NCBI GenBank assembly: GCA_902557215.1
Contig: CACDZM010000001.1
Span: 62,001-126,000, forward strand
Direction: 5' to 3'
Length of the DNA stretch: 64,000 nucleotides
Source of the DNA: an uncultured Pelagibacteraceae bacterium
Lineage (GTDB): Bacteria > Pseudomonadota > Alphaproteobacteria > Pelagibacterales > Pelagibacteraceae
Part shown: one piece after another, positions 43,476-54,615 of the stretch
How positions within the stretch are numbered: position 1 is the first letter of the stretch
Layout: the number at the start of each line of letters is the position of its first letter
Position numbers and translations under genes: made by a program
The notes under the pieces: generated by a model
Database searches by the model: none
What the model was told of the DNA's origin: nothing
Seen by the model: only the letters and a program-made list of their open reading frames with translations

Positions 43476-43477
43476 AG

Positions 43478-43945
43478 TTAGCTTTTAATTACACTTTTTA
43501 TATAAGAATTTAAAGTGTTTTTTTTGAGAGAATTTAAAAAATTTTCAAAATAATCCAAATAGAATGGATTATTTTCAGAATTTAAAGTGTAATTTTTGAT
43601 TATTTCTTGTTTTTGCTCTTTTTTTAAATCTTCCCAGAAATGGAACTTATCAATCATATCATGAAATAAATTTATATAATCTTTCATTTTTTTATTTATC
43701 GATTGGTCACCATACCCGATTTCTCTAATACTTAATTCTAATTGTCTAAAAATAAAATCATATATTTCTTGAAGTATCTTTTTGTTATCTTTATTTTTAA
43801 AAACTTTAAAAAATATAGCAAAATGTAATAAAAAAAAAGTCAATCGATCTGAAAATACATCTTGTTTTTTAAAATTTTTGTATAGGTCTTTATTTCTAGC
43901 TAATTCAATTAATTTATTATAAAGATGTATGTAAGATTTTTCCAT
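43478..43945 (-). CDS. Ubiquinol-cytochrome c chaperone family protein (CBP3-like)
   Basis: The 155-residue product matches the alphaproteobacterial/mitochondrial CBP3 (UPF0174) family that assists cytochrome b and bc1 complex assembly: [53 protein letters not shown]. The motif REIGYGD..I.KKMK is the strongest evidence. It is head-to-head with bamE; the two ATG codons overlap by 2 bp. This order beside rpmF-plsX is common in the class. Confidence 0.88.
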   Translation of the reverse strand: MEKSYIHLYNKLIELARNKDLYKNFKKQDVFSDRLTFFLLHFAIFFKVFKNKDNKKILQEIYDFIFRQLELSIREIGYGDQSINKKMKDYINLFHDMIDKFHFWEDLKKEQKQEIIKNYTLNSENNPFYLDYFENFLNSLKKNTLNSYIKSVIKS

Positions 43946-44408
43946 GAAAAAAATATTATTGATAATTTCTATATTTGTATTTTTGACAAATTGTACTTTT
44001 AAAAAAAGGGTAGACCATCATGGTGTACATCTATTAAAGAAAAAAAGTGATATGGTAATTGTAGCAGAAACTAATAAAAATGACATTATAAAATTACTCG
44101 GACCTCCTTCAGTAAAAAGTACATTTAATAATGATTTATACTTCTATATTGAAAGAAAAACAACTACCGGAAAATTGGTTAAGTTAGGTAAAAAAAAATT
44201 TTTAGAAAATAATGTTTTGGTTTTGGAAATTGATAATAGGGGAATTTTATCAAAAAAAGAATTTTATGATTTAAATAAAATGAAAAAGATTAAAATTGTA
44301 TCAAGTGAAACATCTGTAGATTATAAAAAACAAAGTTTTATTTATCAGTTTTTATCTAGTATGAGACAGAAAATTAACGATCCTTTAGGTAAGCGAAAAA
44401 GAGATTAA
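43944..44408 (+). CDS. bamE: Outer-membrane assembly lipoprotein BamE (SmpA/OmlA)
   Basis: Lipoprotein subunit of the BAM complex that inserts beta-barrel proteins into the outer membrane. The 154-residue product has a signal with lipobox LTNC (Cys17), then a BamE fold with [25 protein letters not shown], which carries the family LG.PS pattern. The C-terminal tail is basic. Its stop overlaps the hppA stop by 4 bp in convergent orientation, and its start overlaps that of the bc1 chaperone gene. Confidence 0.88.
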   Translation: MKKILLIISIFVFLTNCTFKKRVDHHGVHLLKKKSDMVIVAETNKNDIIKLLGPPSVKSTFNNDLYFYIERKTTTGKLVKLGKKKFLENNVLVLEIDNRGILSKKEFYDLNKMKKIKIVSSETSVDYKKQSFIYQFLSSMRQKINDPLGKRKRD

Positions 44409-46510
44409 CCTGCTATTACTGCCAACAACATAAGAGCAACAATATTTGTAATCTTAATCATTGGATTAACAGCTGGGCCTGCAGTGTCTTTATAGGGATC
44501 ACCAACAGTATCACCTGTTACTGCTGCTTTATGGGCTTCAGAGCCTTTTCCACCATGGTTTCCGTCTTCGATATACTTTTTAGCATTATCCCAAGCTCCA
44601 CCTCCGGCTGTCATTGAGACAGCAACAAATAGACCTGTTATAATTACACCAAGTAGCATTGCACCAACAGAAGCTAAAGCAGCTACTTGGCCACCAATTG
44701 CAAAAATTATAAAATATAAAACTATTGGAGACAAAACAGGTAATAAAGATGGAATGATCATTTCTTTGATTGCTGCTACAGTTAATAAATCAACCAATTT
44801 AGCATAATCAGGTTTTTGTTTCTTTTTCATTATTCCTGGATATTTTTTGAATTGTCTCCTAACTTCTATAACAACAGCACCACCTGCTCTACCTACAGCC
44901 TGCATTCCCATAGATCCAAATAAATATGGTAACATACCACCAATTAATAAACCTACAACAACATATGGATTTGATAAATCAAAAGTTACAACTATACCCT
45001 CAAGCTTAGAGCCAGCTACTTTTGAAAAATGTTTAATATCCTCAGTGTAAGCAGCGAAAAGAACAAGTGCACCTAATCCAGCTGAACCGATAGCATATCC
45101 TTTAGTTACTGCTTTAGTAGTGTTACCCACAGCATCCAAAGCATCAGTTGTTTTTCTTACATTGTTAGGTAGTTTTGACATTTCTGCTATACCACCTGCG
45201 TTATCAGTGACAGGACCGTATGCATCTAAAGCAACTACCATTCCAGCTAAGGCAAGCATTGTTGTTACTGCAATAGCTATACCATATAGACCTGCAATAT
45301 GATTAGTAAGTAATATACCAGCTACAATAATAAGAGCTGGAATTGCTGTAGCTTCTAATGAAATTGCTAATCCTTGTATTACGTTTGTTCCATGGCCAGT
45401 AGTTGAAGAGCTTGCAACGCTTCTAACAGGTCTATAACCAGTTCCAGTATAATATTCTGTAACCCAAATTAATAATCCTGTAATAAGCAAACCAATTACC
45501 CCACAATAATACAAGCTCATGCCTGAGAAAGATTTGTTATTTAAATTGTAGGAATTTTCTAAACCAAGAACATAATCTGTAACAGGGTAAAGAATTATAA
45601 GGGATGAAATAGCAGAAACAACAAATCCTTTATACAAAGCATTCATAACATTTTTACTTTTGCCTAATTTTACAAAAAAAGTTCCAATTATAGATGTTAA
45701 TATACAAGCCCCACCAATAGTTAAGGGATAAATCATCATGGTCATATCATTCGGAAAAAATATTGACGATAAAACCATGGTTGCAACTATTGTTACAGCA
45801 TAAGTCTCAAATAAATCAGCAGCCATTCCCGCGCAATCACCTACATTATCTCCTACGTTGTCAGCAATTACTGCAGGATTTCTTGGATCATCTTCTGGAA
45901 TTCCTGCTTCAACTTTACCAACTAAATCTGCACCTACATCTGCACCCTTTGTAAAAATTCCACCTCCAAGTCTAGCAAAAATTGAGATTAAAGAAGCACC
46001 AAAACCTAAAGCAACAAGTGCATTTACAATTTCTCTTTCATCAACATTAAATTTTAATAATAAATAATAATAAACTGCAATGGCTAACAGAGCTAATCCA
46101 GCAACCAACATGCCAGTTACGGCACCAGATTTAAAAGCTACTGATAGTCCCTCTGATAAACCTTTCCTAGAGGCTTCAGCAGTTCTAACATTTGCTTCAA
46201 CTGAAACTAGCATCCCAACGTAACCTGCTATACCAGACAAGGCAGCTCCCAATAAATATCCCAAGCCAACTAAAGGACTAAAAGCAATGCTCACAATAAC
46301 TAAAACTACTACACCTACTATTGCAATCGTTTTATACTGTCTGGCTAAATAAGCTTTTGCACCAATTTGAATTGCGGATGCAATTTCTTGCATTTTAGAA
46401 TTACCTGCACTTGAATTTAAAATATTTTTTCCAGTAAAAAAACCGTAGATAATTGATAAAAAACCAGCAAAGATTGTATACAATAATATTGTTTCGACAG
46501 ATGAATTCAT
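44405..46510 (-). CDS. hppA: Membrane-bound proton-translocating pyrophosphatase, K+-independent type
   Basis: Couples pyrophosphate hydrolysis to proton pumping across the inner membrane, recovering energy in a cell that lives on little. The 701-residue protein has about 16 helices and the signature [20 protein letters not shown] followed by [18 protein letters not shown]. The stretch [19 protein letters not shown] has Lys where K+-dependent enzymes have Ala, which from published work marks the K+-independent proton-pumping group. It is monocistronic, convergent with bamE. Confidence 0.97.
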   Translation of the reverse strand: MNSSVETILLYTIFAGFLSIIYGFFTGKNILNSSAGNSKMQEIASAIQIGAKAYLARQYKTIAIVGVVVLVIVSIAFSPLVGLGYLLGAALSGIAGYVGMLVSVEANVRTAEASRKGLSEGLSVAFKSGAVTGMLVAGLALLAIAVYYYLLLKFNVDEREIVNALVALGFGASLISIFARLGGGIFTKGADVGADLVGKVEAGIPEDDPRNPAVIADNVGDNVGDCAGMAADLFETYAVTIVATMVLSSIFFPNDMTMMIYPLTIGGACILTSIIGTFFVKLGKSKNVMNALYKGFVVSAISSLIILYPVTDYVLGLENSYNLNNKSFSGMSLYYCGVIGLLITGLLIWVTEYYTGTGYRPVRSVASSSTTGHGTNVIQGLAISLEATAIPALIIVAGILLTNHIAGLYGIAIAVTTMLALAGMVVALDAYGPVTDNAGGIAEMSKLPNNVRKTTDALDAVGNTTKAVTKGYAIGSAGLGALVLFAAYTEDIKHFSKVAGSKLEGIVVTFDLSNPYVVVGLLIGGMLPYLFGSMGMQAVGRAGGAVVIEVRRQFKKYPGIMKKKQKPDYAKLVDLLTVAAIKEMIIPSLLPVLSPIVLYFIIFAIGGQVAALASVGAMLLGVIITGLFVAVSMTAGGGAWDNAKKYIEDGNHGGKGSEAHKAAVTGDTVGDPYKDTAGPAVNPMIKITNIVALMLLAVIAG

Positions 46511-46554
46511 AAAAACTTTAATTAAGTAGTTGGTTATTAATTATTAAAATCCGC

Positions 46555-46582
46555 ACAATACAAAAAAGAAGATAAAAGGCAA
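46555..46582 (-). promoter_or_regulatory. Candidate promoter for hppA
   Basis: On the minus strand, TTGCCT (46582-46577), a 16-bp spacer and TATTGT (46560-46555) lie about 45 bp before the hppA ATG at 46510. Both boxes match four of six consensus bases, so the call is tentative. Confidence 0.35.
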
Positions 46583-46591
46583 TGATTTCTT

Positions 46592-47551
46592 TTAAAATTT
46601 ATGAATATAACCTTTAGTTTTTAGCTTAATTTTCATCCCTTTTTGATCTAAAATTTCAGGTTTAGTTAATGGAGAACAAATTTTTCCAATTTTTGAAATT
46701 TTAACACCTAAAGATTTAGCAATATTCGAAATGATTCTGTCTTTTGAAGGTTTTGCAGTAAATAAGATTTGATAATCGTCTCCATTCGATACACAAAACT
46801 CCTTCTTAATCTTTTTTAAAGAAATTAATTTCTTAAGTTTACTAGAAATCGGAACTCTTTCAATAAGTATTCTAAATGATAGTTTCTGTTTATTGATTAA
46901 TTTTTCTAAATCCGAAATAAGTCCATCAGATATATCAATAGAAGTATTAGCAAAAATATTTAATTTTCTTGAAAATTTCAAATGTAACGACGGTTGATAA
47001 AACTTATTTTCAAAATATTTTTTTAATTCATTGTTTACTTTAATTTTTTTTTTTAAAATATTTAGACCAATAAAACTATCTCCTAGATTACCAGTCACAT
47101 ATATATCATCATTTAATTTTGCATTGTTTCTTGTAATTATTTTTTTTGAATAACCAATTGTAGTTATAGTAAAACTAAGTTTTTTTGAAAAAACAGTATC
47201 ACCCCCACCTAAAAAAATATTATATTTTTTCTGTTCTTGACGAAGTGATATTAAAATTTTTTTTAGATTAGATTTATTAAAAGACTTTCTATTACCAGCA
47301 CCAGCAATAAAATAATATTTTGGGGTTACTCCTTTACAAATTAGATCTGATATAGAAGATCTAATAATTTTTTTCATAACTAATTCCGGTTTTCTAAAAC
47401 CGATAAAGTGTGATCCTTCGATATAAGTATCGACTGATATCACGGCTTTTTTTGACTTATCAAAAAAAACATCATCATTTAGATCTAGTGAACTATTATT
47501 GTGAATTGCTAGTTTTTTAAGATAATTATTGATAATTTTTGTCTCATTCAT
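46592..47551 (-). CDS. thiL: Thiamine-monophosphate kinase
   Basis: Phosphorylates thiamine monophosphate to thiamine diphosphate. The 319-residue product has an N-terminal LDLNDDVFFDKSKKAVISVDTYIEGSHF (the Asp-rich metal site), FLGGGDTVFSKKLSFTI, and DISDGLISDLEKL. It closes the gene run valS-ilvD-ribH-nusB-thiL, ending 82 bp from hppA. SAR11 cells need thiamine precursors from outside, so this last step is kept. Confidence 0.94.
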   Translation of the reverse strand: MNETKIINNYLKKLAIHNNSSLDLNDDVFFDKSKKAVISVDTYIEGSHFIGFRKPELVMKKIIRSSISDLICKGVTPKYYFIAGAGNRKSFNKSNLKKILISLRQEQKKYNIFLGGGDTVFSKKLSFTITTIGYSKKIITRNNAKLNDDIYVTGNLGDSFIGLNILKKKIKVNNELKKYFENKFYQPSLHLKFSRKLNIFANTSIDISDGLISDLEKLINKQKLSFRILIERVPISSKLKKLISLKKIKKEFCVSNGDDYQILFTAKPSKDRIISNIAKSLGVKISKIGKICSPLTKPEILDQKGMKIKLKTKGYIHKF

Positions 47552-47552
47552 T

Positions 47553-47948
47553 TTAGGATCTCAATTTCTTGCCTAATTTATCTATCAGTGCATTTAAATA
47601 CCTGGTTTGTGAAAATTCTATAAAAAAATTTGATGCATCAAGATACTCTTTTATTATTATATTAATAGAAATATTAGGCTTATATAAAATTTCATACGTA
47701 AACGATTTTAAAATTACTTGAAATACTTTATCCATTTTTTCAAAATTTAGTTCATTCCCAAAAGTTTTTTTAATTTCTTCAATTAGAACCTCTTCCCTTT
47801 CTATAGTTCCTAAAACTATATCTTTAATAAACTTTTTAAACCTATGCTTAGGAAATAATAATTGAGCTTCATTATTGAAGAAATTTCCATATAATTTTTG
47901 AATAATAATAACTCTAGGATTATTTTTAGGGCTAAATGTGGTTCTCAT
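47553..47948 (-). CDS. nusB: Transcription antitermination factor NusB
   Basis: Binds boxA RNA with NusE (S10) in rRNA antitermination. The 131-residue all-helical product begins MRTTFSPKNNPRVIIIQKLYGNFFNNE and has the family helix IIIKEYLDASNFFIEFSQTRYLNALIDKLGKKL. The ribH-nusB-thiL order is strongly conserved in alphaproteobacteria. It overlaps ribH by 1 bp. Confidence 0.9.
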   Translation of the reverse strand: MRTTFSPKNNPRVIIIQKLYGNFFNNEAQLLFPKHRFKKFIKDIVLGTIEREEVLIEEIKKTFGNELNFEKMDKVFQVILKSFTYEILYKPNISINIIIKEYLDASNFFIEFSQTRYLNALIDKLGKKLRS

Positions 47949-48334
47949 TATTGGGTTAGAACCGATAAAACAGCTTTTGTTGCTTCAGCACCTTTTTTTT
48001 TTCTCACTTTAGCTTGTTTGAAATTTAAACAAGTAATTATACCATTTCCAATTGGTTTTTTATTGTCTACAGATAAATTCATAATTGCATTAATTGAGGA
48101 CTGACTAATAAAATCAAAATGAGGAGTTTGTCCTTTTATTACACATCCTAAAGCGATGAAAGCATCATACTTTTTAATATTTTTTTTAATTGTGAGAGGA
48201 ATTTCAAAAACACCTGGTACTTCTATTATATTCACATTTGAGCTTTTTGGTATAAGTCTTTTTGAACTTGATAATAATCCCTTGGATATATCTTTATAAT
48301 AATTAGCTACTACAATTAAAAATTTTTTTTTCAT
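47948..48334 (-). CDS. ribH: 6,7-dimethyl-8-ribityllumazine synthase
   Basis: Penultimate step of riboflavin synthesis. The 128-residue product has VANYYKDISKGLL, VPGVFEIPLTIKK, ALGCVIKGQTPHFDFI with the active-site His, and NGIITCLNFKQAKVR. Length is on the short side for the family. It overlaps nusB and ilvD by one base each, indicating one translated unit. Confidence 0.95.
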   Translation of the reverse strand: MKKKFLIVVANYYKDISKGLLSSSKRLIPKSSNVNIIEVPGVFEIPLTIKKNIKKYDAFIALGCVIKGQTPHFDFISQSSINAIMNLSVDNKKPIGNGIITCLNFKQAKVRKKKGAEATKAVLSVLTQ

Positions 48335-50052
48335 TAAATTTTTGAATAGTCTTTAACCTCTTTTTTTTTGCCAGGATGAGTTGGGGCACCTAGAAATGCA
48401 GGACCAACTGTTTGCGCATATTTCCAAAGTGTACCTGATCCAAAATCAGATTTTCTAGCCTTCCATTTTCTTCTTCTTGAAGCTAATTGTGTTTTAGTTA
48501 ATCTAACATTGATTGTTCCCCTCTTAGCATCAATATCAATTACATCACCATTACGTAAAAGAGCAATCGGTCCTCCCAAAGCAGCTTCAGGCCCTACATG
48601 TCCAACACAGAAACCTCTTGTTGCACCTGAAAATCTTCCATCAGTTATCAAAGCAACTTTTTCTCCTTTACCTTGACCATAAATTGCACCCGTTGTTGAA
48701 AGCATTTCTCTCATACCTGGTCCCCCTACTGGTCCTTCATATCTAATAATAATTACATCACCATCTTTATATTTTCTGCTTTGAACTGCTTTCATCGCAC
48801 TTTCTTCATTATCAAAACATCTTGCTCTTCCAGTAAATTGTAATTTTTTTAGACCTGCAATTTTTACAATACCACCCTCGGGAGCTAAATTTCCTTTTAA
48901 TCCTACAACACCTCCATCAGGTGACAACGGTCTGTTATAAGCTCTCAATACTTTTTGTTTTGGGTTAAACTTAATTCCTTTAAGATTTTCTTTCATTGTC
49001 TTACCCGTGACTGTCATGCAGTTTCCATGAATATAACCACCGTCATAAAGAGTTTTTAACAGCATAGGTACACCACCAGCTAACCACATATCCTTAGCTA
49101 CATATTTTCCACCTGGTTTTAAATCTGCAAGATAAGGTGTTTTTTTAAAAATTTTTGCAACATCCATTAAATCAAACTTAATTCCTGCTTCATTTGCAAT
49201 TGCTGGCAAATGTAACGCTGCATTAGTTGAACCGCCTGTTGCAGCAACTATAGTTGCGGCATTTTCTAATGCTTTTCTTGTAACTATATCTCTTGGTTTA
49301 ATTTTTTTTGCTAATAATTCCATTACCATTCTGCCACTTGCTTTTGCATATTTATCCCTTTCTTCATATGGAGCAGGTGTCCCTGCTGAATAAGGTAAAG
49401 CTAAACCAATTGCCTCTGATACACAGGCCATTGTATTAGCAGTAAATTGACCACCACAAGCTCCAGCTGTAGGACATGCGACTAACTCCAATTTTTTTAA
49501 CTCTTTTGCAGACATTTGACCTGACGAATGTTTTCCAACTGCCTCAAAGACATCAACAACAGTTACATCTTTGCCTTTATATTTGCCTGGGAGTATTGAT
49601 CCACCATAAATAAAAACACTAGGAACGTTTAATCTGACCATTGACATCATTAATCCTGGTAAAGATTTGTCGCATCCTGCAATACCAACTAATGCATCGT
49701 AACAATGACCTCTTACAGTTAATTCAGCACTATCTGCTATAACTTCTCTTGAAATGAGAGAAGATTTCATTCCCTCATGACCCATTGCAATACCATCAGT
49801 AACTGTAATTGTACAAAATTCCCTAGGAGTTCCTCCTGAAGTTCTTACACCTTTTTTAACTGATTGAGCTTGTCTCATTAAAGCAATATTGCAAGGAGCA
49901 GCTTCGTTCCATGTAGAAACAACTCCTACGAAAGGTTTTGATACATCTTTCTCAGTTTCACCCATTGCATAATAAAAAGATCTATGAGGAGCTCTATCTG
50001 GTCCTAACGATGTGTGTCTACTTGGTAAATTCCTCTTATTAAATTTCCGCAT
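48334..50052 (-). CDS. ilvD: Dihydroxy-acid dehydratase
   Basis: Iron-sulfur enzyme in isoleucine and valine synthesis. The 572-residue product has [15 protein letters not shown] with the first cluster cysteine, [13 protein letters not shown] with the second, and [17 protein letters not shown] with the third, then [19 protein letters not shown]. It overlaps ribH and valS by one base each. It is a normal full-length gene. Confidence 0.97.
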   Translation of the reverse strand: MRKFNKRNLPSRHTSLGPDRAPHRSFYYAMGETEKDVSKPFVGVVSTWNEAAPCNIALMRQAQSVKKGVRTSGGTPREFCTITVTDGIAMGHEGMKSSLISREVIADSAELTVRGHCYDALVGIAGCDKSLPGLMMSMVRLNVPSVFIYGGSILPGKYKGKDVTVVDVFEAVGKHSSGQMSAKELKKLELVACPTAGACGGQFTANTMACVSEAIGLALPYSAGTPAPYEERDKYAKASGRMVMELLAKKIKPRDIVTRKALENAATIVAATGGSTNAALHLPAIANEAGIKFDLMDVAKIFKKTPYLADLKPGGKYVAKDMWLAGGVPMLLKTLYDGGYIHGNCMTVTGKTMKENLKGIKFNPKQKVLRAYNRPLSPDGGVVGLKGNLAPEGGIVKIAGLKKLQFTGRARCFDNEESAMKAVQSRKYKDGDVIIIRYEGPVGGPGMREMLSTTGAIYGQGKGEKVALITDGRFSGATRGFCVGHVGPEAALGGPIALLRNGDVIDIDAKRGTINVRLTKTQLASRRRKWKARKSDFGSGTLWKYAQTVGPAFLGAPTHPGKKKEVKDYSKI

Positions 50053-52679
50053 TATAAACTTTCAATTGTTAAAGATATTTTTTTGATATCATTTTTTAGG
50101 TTACTATAGTTAGTTTTTTCTTGTTCAACAATATTTTTTGGTGCCCTATCGACAAATCCTTTATTAGATAATCGTTGTGAAATCTTATCTAATTCATCTT
50201 GGTATTTAGTTTGTCTTTTTTGTAAATTTTCTTTTATTAAACTTAAATCAACATTTTCATCAAAATAAATCTTGAATATATCACCTGAAATTACAAGAGT
50301 TGCAGAGGGACGATCTTGGTCTTTTTCAAAAAAATTATTGATACGACCAAGTTTTTTTAAGATTATTTCATTATTATCCAACAAAGATCGATTTTTTTTA
50401 GCTATCTTGTTCATAGAAAGATCTATAAATGAACCTGGGCTAACATTTAACTCATTTTTAAACGATCTAAGTTCTGAGATAATATTGATGATTTTCTCAA
50501 CATCTTTTTGAGATTTATCTTTTTTAATTTTACCTGAAGGCCAGTTTTTATACATGAGGAAGTTCTTATTCGATTTATCAAACTTGTTTTTTAACCATAT
50601 TTCCTCTGTAACAAATGGGATAAATGGATGAAGCACGATAAGTATTTGTTTAAAAACATAAGCTGATACTTCTTTTACCTCATTTTTTGACTTTTCATCA
50701 TCTGAATAAAGGATTGTTTTTGATAATTCTATATACCAATCACAATATGAATGCCAAGCAAATTGATATGCATTTTTTGCTGCCTCATCAAATCTGTAGT
50801 CTTTAATATTTTTTTGAATTTTATCTTTAATTTCTATTAATTCAGAATAAATCCATTTATTAATATTTAAATTTATTTTTGGGGTTTTGTCAGTCTTTTT
50901 AAAATCACACTTATTTGAAATTAAAAAATTATTAGCATTCCATAATTTATTTAAAAAATTTCTATACCCTTTCACTCTATCCTCAGAGAGTTTAACATCA
51001 GTTCCAGGAGAGGCCATTGAAAGTAATGTAAATCGTAAAGCATCTGCGCTATATTTTTCAATTAAATCTAAAGGATCAATAACATTACCTTTGGATTTAG
51101 ACATTTTTTGTCCTTTTTCATCTCTTACTAAAGCGTGAACATAGATGTCTTTAAAAGGTTCTTTATTAAGAAATTCCATTCCAAACATAATCATTCTTGC
51201 AACCCAGAAAAAGATTATGTCAAAACCAGTAACTAAAACTGTCGTTGGATAAAACTTATTTATAAAATCTTTTTTATCTGGCCATCCTAAAGTTGCAAAT
51301 GGCCATAAACCAGAAGAAAACCAAGTATCTAACACGTCAGGATCTCTAACTAATTTTACTTCTTTTTTATAATATTTCTTAGCTTGTTTGCTTGCATCTC
51401 TTTCATTTAATGCAACGAATATTCTATTATCAGGTCCATACCACGCTGGAATTTGATGGCCCCACCACAATTGTCTCGACACACACCAAGGCTCAATGTT
51501 ATTCATCCATTGAAAATAAGTTTTAGACCAGTTATTTGGAAAAAAGTTTGTTTTTTTTGATTTAACAATTTTTTTTGCTTTAACTGCCAACTTTTTTGCA
51601 TCAACAAACCATTGCTCAGTTAAAAAAGGCTCAATAACAGAATTAGATCTATCTCCATATGGAACTTTATTTTTTATATTTTCCTCTTTAACAAAATAAT
51701 CTTTTTCTTTAAGTTCATTTAATATTTTTTTACGTGCATCAAATCTATCTAATCCTACATAATCTTTTGGTGCATTATCGTTTATTTTACCTTCTTCTGT
51801 GAAAACATTTATAATCGAGAGTTTGTTTCTTTGCCCTACATCATAATCATTAAAATCATGTGCAGGGGTAATTTTTAAAGCTCCCGTTCCTTGTTCTGGA
51901 TCTGCATAATTGTCTTTTATAATTTTAATTTTTCTACCTACAATAGGTACAGTGACTGTTTTACCAACAAAATTTTTATATCTTTTATCTTTTGGATTAA
52001 CTGCAATAGCTGTGTCTCCAAGCATAGTTTCAGGCCTTGTTGTGGCTATAGTGATAAATTCAGATGATTTATCTATTGGATACTTAATGTAGTATATCTT
52101 AGAGTTCATTTCTCTTTGATCTACCTCTAAGTCTGAAATTGCAGTTTTTAATACTGTATCCCAATTTACTAACTTTTCTGCTTTATAAATTAATTTCTTT
52201 TTATGTAATCCAACAAATACTTTGATTACAGATTTTGATAAGTTTTCATCCATCGTAAACGCATTCCTTGACCAATCACATGAACATCCAAGTTTCTTTA
52301 ATTGATTAATTATAATATCACCATATTCGTTTTTCCATTCCCAAACTTTATTTATAAATTTTTCCCTTCCTAATGAAACTTTGTCTAAATTTTCTTTTTC
52401 AAGTTTTCTTTCCACAAGGGCTTGGGTAGCTATACCAGCGTGATCGGTTCCTGGTTGCCACAGTGTTTCATAATTATTCATTCTATAATATCGGACTAAA
52501 AGATCTTGAATAGAATTATTCAAAGCATGGCCCATATGTAAACTGCCAGTAACATTTGGTGGGGGAATGACTATTGAGAATTTTTTTTTATTTTTTTTTG
52601 GTTTAAATAATTTGTGTTTTTCCCAATAAGAATAAATTTTACTCTCTACACTTAAATGTATATACTTTCCATTATTCAT
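50052..52679 (-). CDS. valS: Valyl-tRNA synthetase
   Basis: Charges tRNA-Val with valine. The 875-residue class I enzyme has the HIGH motif in [17 protein letters not shown], the editing domain with [12 protein letters not shown], the KMSKS motif in [14 protein letters not shown], and a C-terminal coiled coil (about 805-875). It is the first gene of the valS-ilvD-ribH-nusB-thiL unit. The 155 bp upstream is AT-rich with no clear promoter boxes. Confidence 0.97.
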   Translation of the reverse strand: MNNGKYIHLSVESKIYSYWEKHKLFKPKKNKKKFSIVIPPPNVTGSLHMGHALNNSIQDLLVRYYRMNNYETLWQPGTDHAGIATQALVERKLEKENLDKVSLGREKFINKVWEWKNEYGDIIINQLKKLGCSCDWSRNAFTMDENLSKSVIKVFVGLHKKKLIYKAEKLVNWDTVLKTAISDLEVDQREMNSKIYYIKYPIDKSSEFITIATTRPETMLGDTAIAVNPKDKRYKNFVGKTVTVPIVGRKIKIIKDNYADPEQGTGALKITPAHDFNDYDVGQRNKLSIINVFTEEGKINDNAPKDYVGLDRFDARKKILNELKEKDYFVKEENIKNKVPYGDRSNSVIEPFLTEQWFVDAKKLAVKAKKIVKSKKTNFFPNNWSKTYFQWMNNIEPWCVSRQLWWGHQIPAWYGPDNRIFVALNERDASKQAKKYYKKEVKLVRDPDVLDTWFSSGLWPFATLGWPDKKDFINKFYPTTVLVTGFDIIFFWVARMIMFGMEFLNKEPFKDIYVHALVRDEKGQKMSKSKGNVIDPLDLIEKYSADALRFTLLSMASPGTDVKLSEDRVKGYRNFLNKLWNANNFLISNKCDFKKTDKTPKINLNINKWIYSELIEIKDKIQKNIKDYRFDEAAKNAYQFAWHSYCDWYIELSKTILYSDDEKSKNEVKEVSAYVFKQILIVLHPFIPFVTEEIWLKNKFDKSNKNFLMYKNWPSGKIKKDKSQKDVEKIINIISELRSFKNELNVSPGSFIDLSMNKIAKKNRSLLDNNEIILKKLGRINNFFEKDQDRPSATLVISGDIFKIYFDENVDLSLIKENLQKRQTKYQDELDKISQRLSNKGFVDRAPKNIVEQEKTNYSNLKNDIKKISLTIESL

Positions 52680-52834
52680 AAAAATTTTATAATTTTATAA
52701 TCTAATTTTTTGATAAATTGATACATTTATTAAAACATCATAGTTTTATTAAGGGTTGTTAAAATTAAACAATATATCAAAAAAAGAAATATTCAAAATT
52801 ATATTTATATTTTATTAAAATTTAAAATTGTGAC

Positions 52835-53602
52835 TTAATTAAATTTTTTTGATTTAAGAATTTTTTTGTCAATTAAGAAAAAAATTATTGAATTAAAAAA
52901 AAATCTTATTGCGTAAATTATGTGTAATTGCGATCTTTCATCTCCATATTTAGTTCTTATAAAAATTTCTTTAATTTTCATTTTATTATGCATACATAAG
53001 AATCTAAAATCTTGATCAAAATTAAAATTATTGGCTAAAAATTTAAATTTCCTATCTTTAAGAAAACTTAAATTATAAGCCCATAGACCAGTATGAGCAT
53101 CTGTAAAATTTGAATTAAATAAAAAATTAAATATTTTAGTAAGTATAATATTTCCTAACATTTTATAGATTGGCATTCCCCCTTTTTTGACGCTACTTAA
53201 TCCTTTTAAAAGACGAGAGCCTGTGACTGCACCAGTAAATTTTGAGTCTTTTTTAGTAAAAAATTTCAATAATTCTGGAATATAATTTGGATTATATTGT
53301 CCGTCACCGTGTATCATGACTGCATAATCACATTTTTTTTTTATCGCAAAATTTAAACATTTTTTAATATGAGATCCATAACCCAAATTATATTTGTTAA
53401 AATTTACATAAATCTTATTACTTTTTATCTTTTTTATATAGTTTACTGTGTCATCATTCGAATAATCGTCACTAATAAGTATTTTAACCTCAAAATTTTT
53501 TAATTTTTTAATCGGGATCTGATTATAAACATCTATAATTCTGTGTGAGGCTTTGTAAGAAATGATAAAAATTAGTAATTTTTTTTTTTTTATTTTTTTC
53601 AT
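52835..53602 (-). CDS. Family 2 glycosyltransferase, dolichyl-phosphate-mannose-synthase-like
   Basis: The 255-residue GT-A enzyme has KLLIFIISYKASHRIIDVYNQIP, ILISDDYSNDDTVNYI, VMIHGDGQYNPNYIPELLKF with the catalytic Asp-Gly-Asp metal site, and the DAHTGLWAYN acceptor motif of DPM1-like enzymes. A basic/hydrophobic C-terminal segment (about 228-250) may sit on the membrane. It stands alone between valS and tRNA-Cys, and probably loads a lipid carrier with sugar. Confidence 0.9.
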   Translation of the reverse strand: MKKIKKKKLLIFIISYKASHRIIDVYNQIPIKKLKNFEVKILISDDYSNDDTVNYIKKIKSNKIYVNFNKYNLGYGSHIKKCLNFAIKKKCDYAVMIHGDGQYNPNYIPELLKFFTKKDSKFTGAVTGSRLLKGLSSVKKGGMPIYKMLGNIILTKIFNFLFNSNFTDAHTGLWAYNLSFLKDRKFKFLANNFNFDQDFRFLCMHNKMKIKEIFIRTKYGDERSQLHIIYAIRFFFNSIIFFLIDKKILKSKKFN

Positions 53603-53780
53603 TTAGATTTTTAACATCGATCTTAAGGAACTCATATCTAATAATCAATGAACTATCTGTCAAATATTCCAAGTTTAGTAAGATAATTTGAGTACATTTA
53701 AATAATGTCCAGCAAATTATTGAGTAATTTAAATTTTGTTTAAAGATTCATTTTTTTTATTTTTTTAAATATTTTTTAGA

Positions 53781-53806
53781 TATCATTAAATTATGATTTA
53801 ATGGTA
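53781..53806. repeat. AT-rich inverted repeat
   Basis: Arms CATTAAAT (53784-53791) and ATTTAATG (53796-53803) around TATG extend to 11 pairs counting one G-T pair. It lies in a 275-bp gap between a glycosyltransferase start and tRNA-Cys. It could be an operator or just AT-rich chance. No other feature in that gap is clear. Confidence 0.3.
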
Positions 53807-53877
53807 TTATAGATTATTAATCTTGTAATAAAAAAAAACGTTGATAATACTATTTTAGAATATTATTGATCATTTGT

Positions 53878-53951
53878 GGCAACGTGGCGGAATGGTTACG
53901 CAGAGGATTGCAAATCCTTGTATCCCGGTTCGATTCCGGGCGTTGCCTCCA
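53878..53951 (+). tRNA. tRNA-Cys (anticodon GCA)
   Basis: Acceptor GGCAACG pairs with CGTTGCC, the anticodon stem AGGAT/ATCCT encloses TGCA with anticodon GCA, and the T arm is CCCGGTTCGATTCCGGG. CCA is encoded (53949-53951). tRNA-Asn follows 51 bp downstream. Confidence 0.96.
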
Positions 53952-54002
53952 TAAAAATTGTCTTGTTTTAGTTTTAAAAAAAAGTAAGTTGGATTTTTAT
54001 AT

Positions 54003-54078
54003 TCCTCGGTAGCTCAGTTGGTAGAGCAGTTGACTGTTAATCAATTGGTCGCAGGTTCGAGTCCTGCCCGAGGAGCCA
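54003..54078 (+). tRNA. tRNA-Asn (anticodon GTT)
   Basis: Acceptor TCCTCGG pairs with CCGAGGA, the anticodon loop CTGTTAA gives GTT, and the T arm is CAGGTTCGAGTCCTG. CCA is encoded (54076-54078). GUU is a substrate anticodon for queuosine, relevant to the altered tgt gene in this window. Confidence 0.97.
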
Positions 54079-54081
54079 AAT

Positions 54082-54453
54082 TTAACCGACCTTAGTCGCT
54101 GTTTGATTATTTGCTTGAAGAGATTTATTAAACTTAATTTTTTGATCTGCTGTTAATTCTGAATAAACTTTAGTCAAAAAATTATAGTTTACATTAAGAT
54201 GCCCTTCCTGAGACTTCTCTAAATTAAGTAAATATTCTGAAAAATCCTCAAAGAAATAATTGATCGGTACTTTTAAATAGTTTGAAAGCTGTAATAATCT
54301 TATTGAACTTACTCCGTTGGTGCCTTTCTCATACTTTTGAATCTGCTGAAAGGTGACATTTATTGCTTTCGCGACTTTTGTTTGTGTTAAACCTAATGCT
54401 AGTCTTCTAAGCTTTAGTTTGTTACCTAAATGCTTATTAAAATTATCTTCCAT
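54082..54453 (-). CDS. XRE-family helix-turn-helix regulator
   Basis: I chose the ATG at 54453 because a strong Shine-Dalgarno AGAGGGG lies 5 bp upstream on the minus strand; a start at 54492 would add 13 residues ahead of it. The 123-residue product has an N-terminal Cro/C1-type HTH (GNKLKLRRLALGLTQTKVAKAINVTFQQIQKYEKG) and a short C-terminal part. Similar regulators are common in alphaproteobacteria. It is convergent with tRNA-Asn, 3 bp away, and its target is unknown. Confidence 0.88.
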   Translation of the reverse strand: MEDNFNKHLGNKLKLRRLALGLTQTKVAKAINVTFQQIQKYEKGTNGVSSIRLLQLSNYLKVPINYFFEDFSEYLLNLEKSQEGHLNVNYNFLTKVYSELTADQKIKFNKSLQANNQTATKVG

Positions 54454-54615
54454 TAAGACCCCTCTTAATTTTATTAAAATAAGATTGAACAAGTTTTTAA
54501 ACTTACCTGCAACTAAATTATTTTTTATTTTTATAAGAAAAACCTATTATCTAGAATTTATGTCAAGCAATTCTTGAGATATTATTAGACAAATTAAGCT
54601 TGAATTTACTGATAT

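Noticed and set aside
44847-46067. Plus-strand open frames across the pyrophosphatase gene
   Set aside because: They are antisense to a full-length hppA with all family motifs, and their products have no recognisable fold.
54454-54492. Upstream start for the XRE regulator
   Set aside because: The extra 13 residues precede a strong Shine-Dalgarno site that points to the ATG at 54453.
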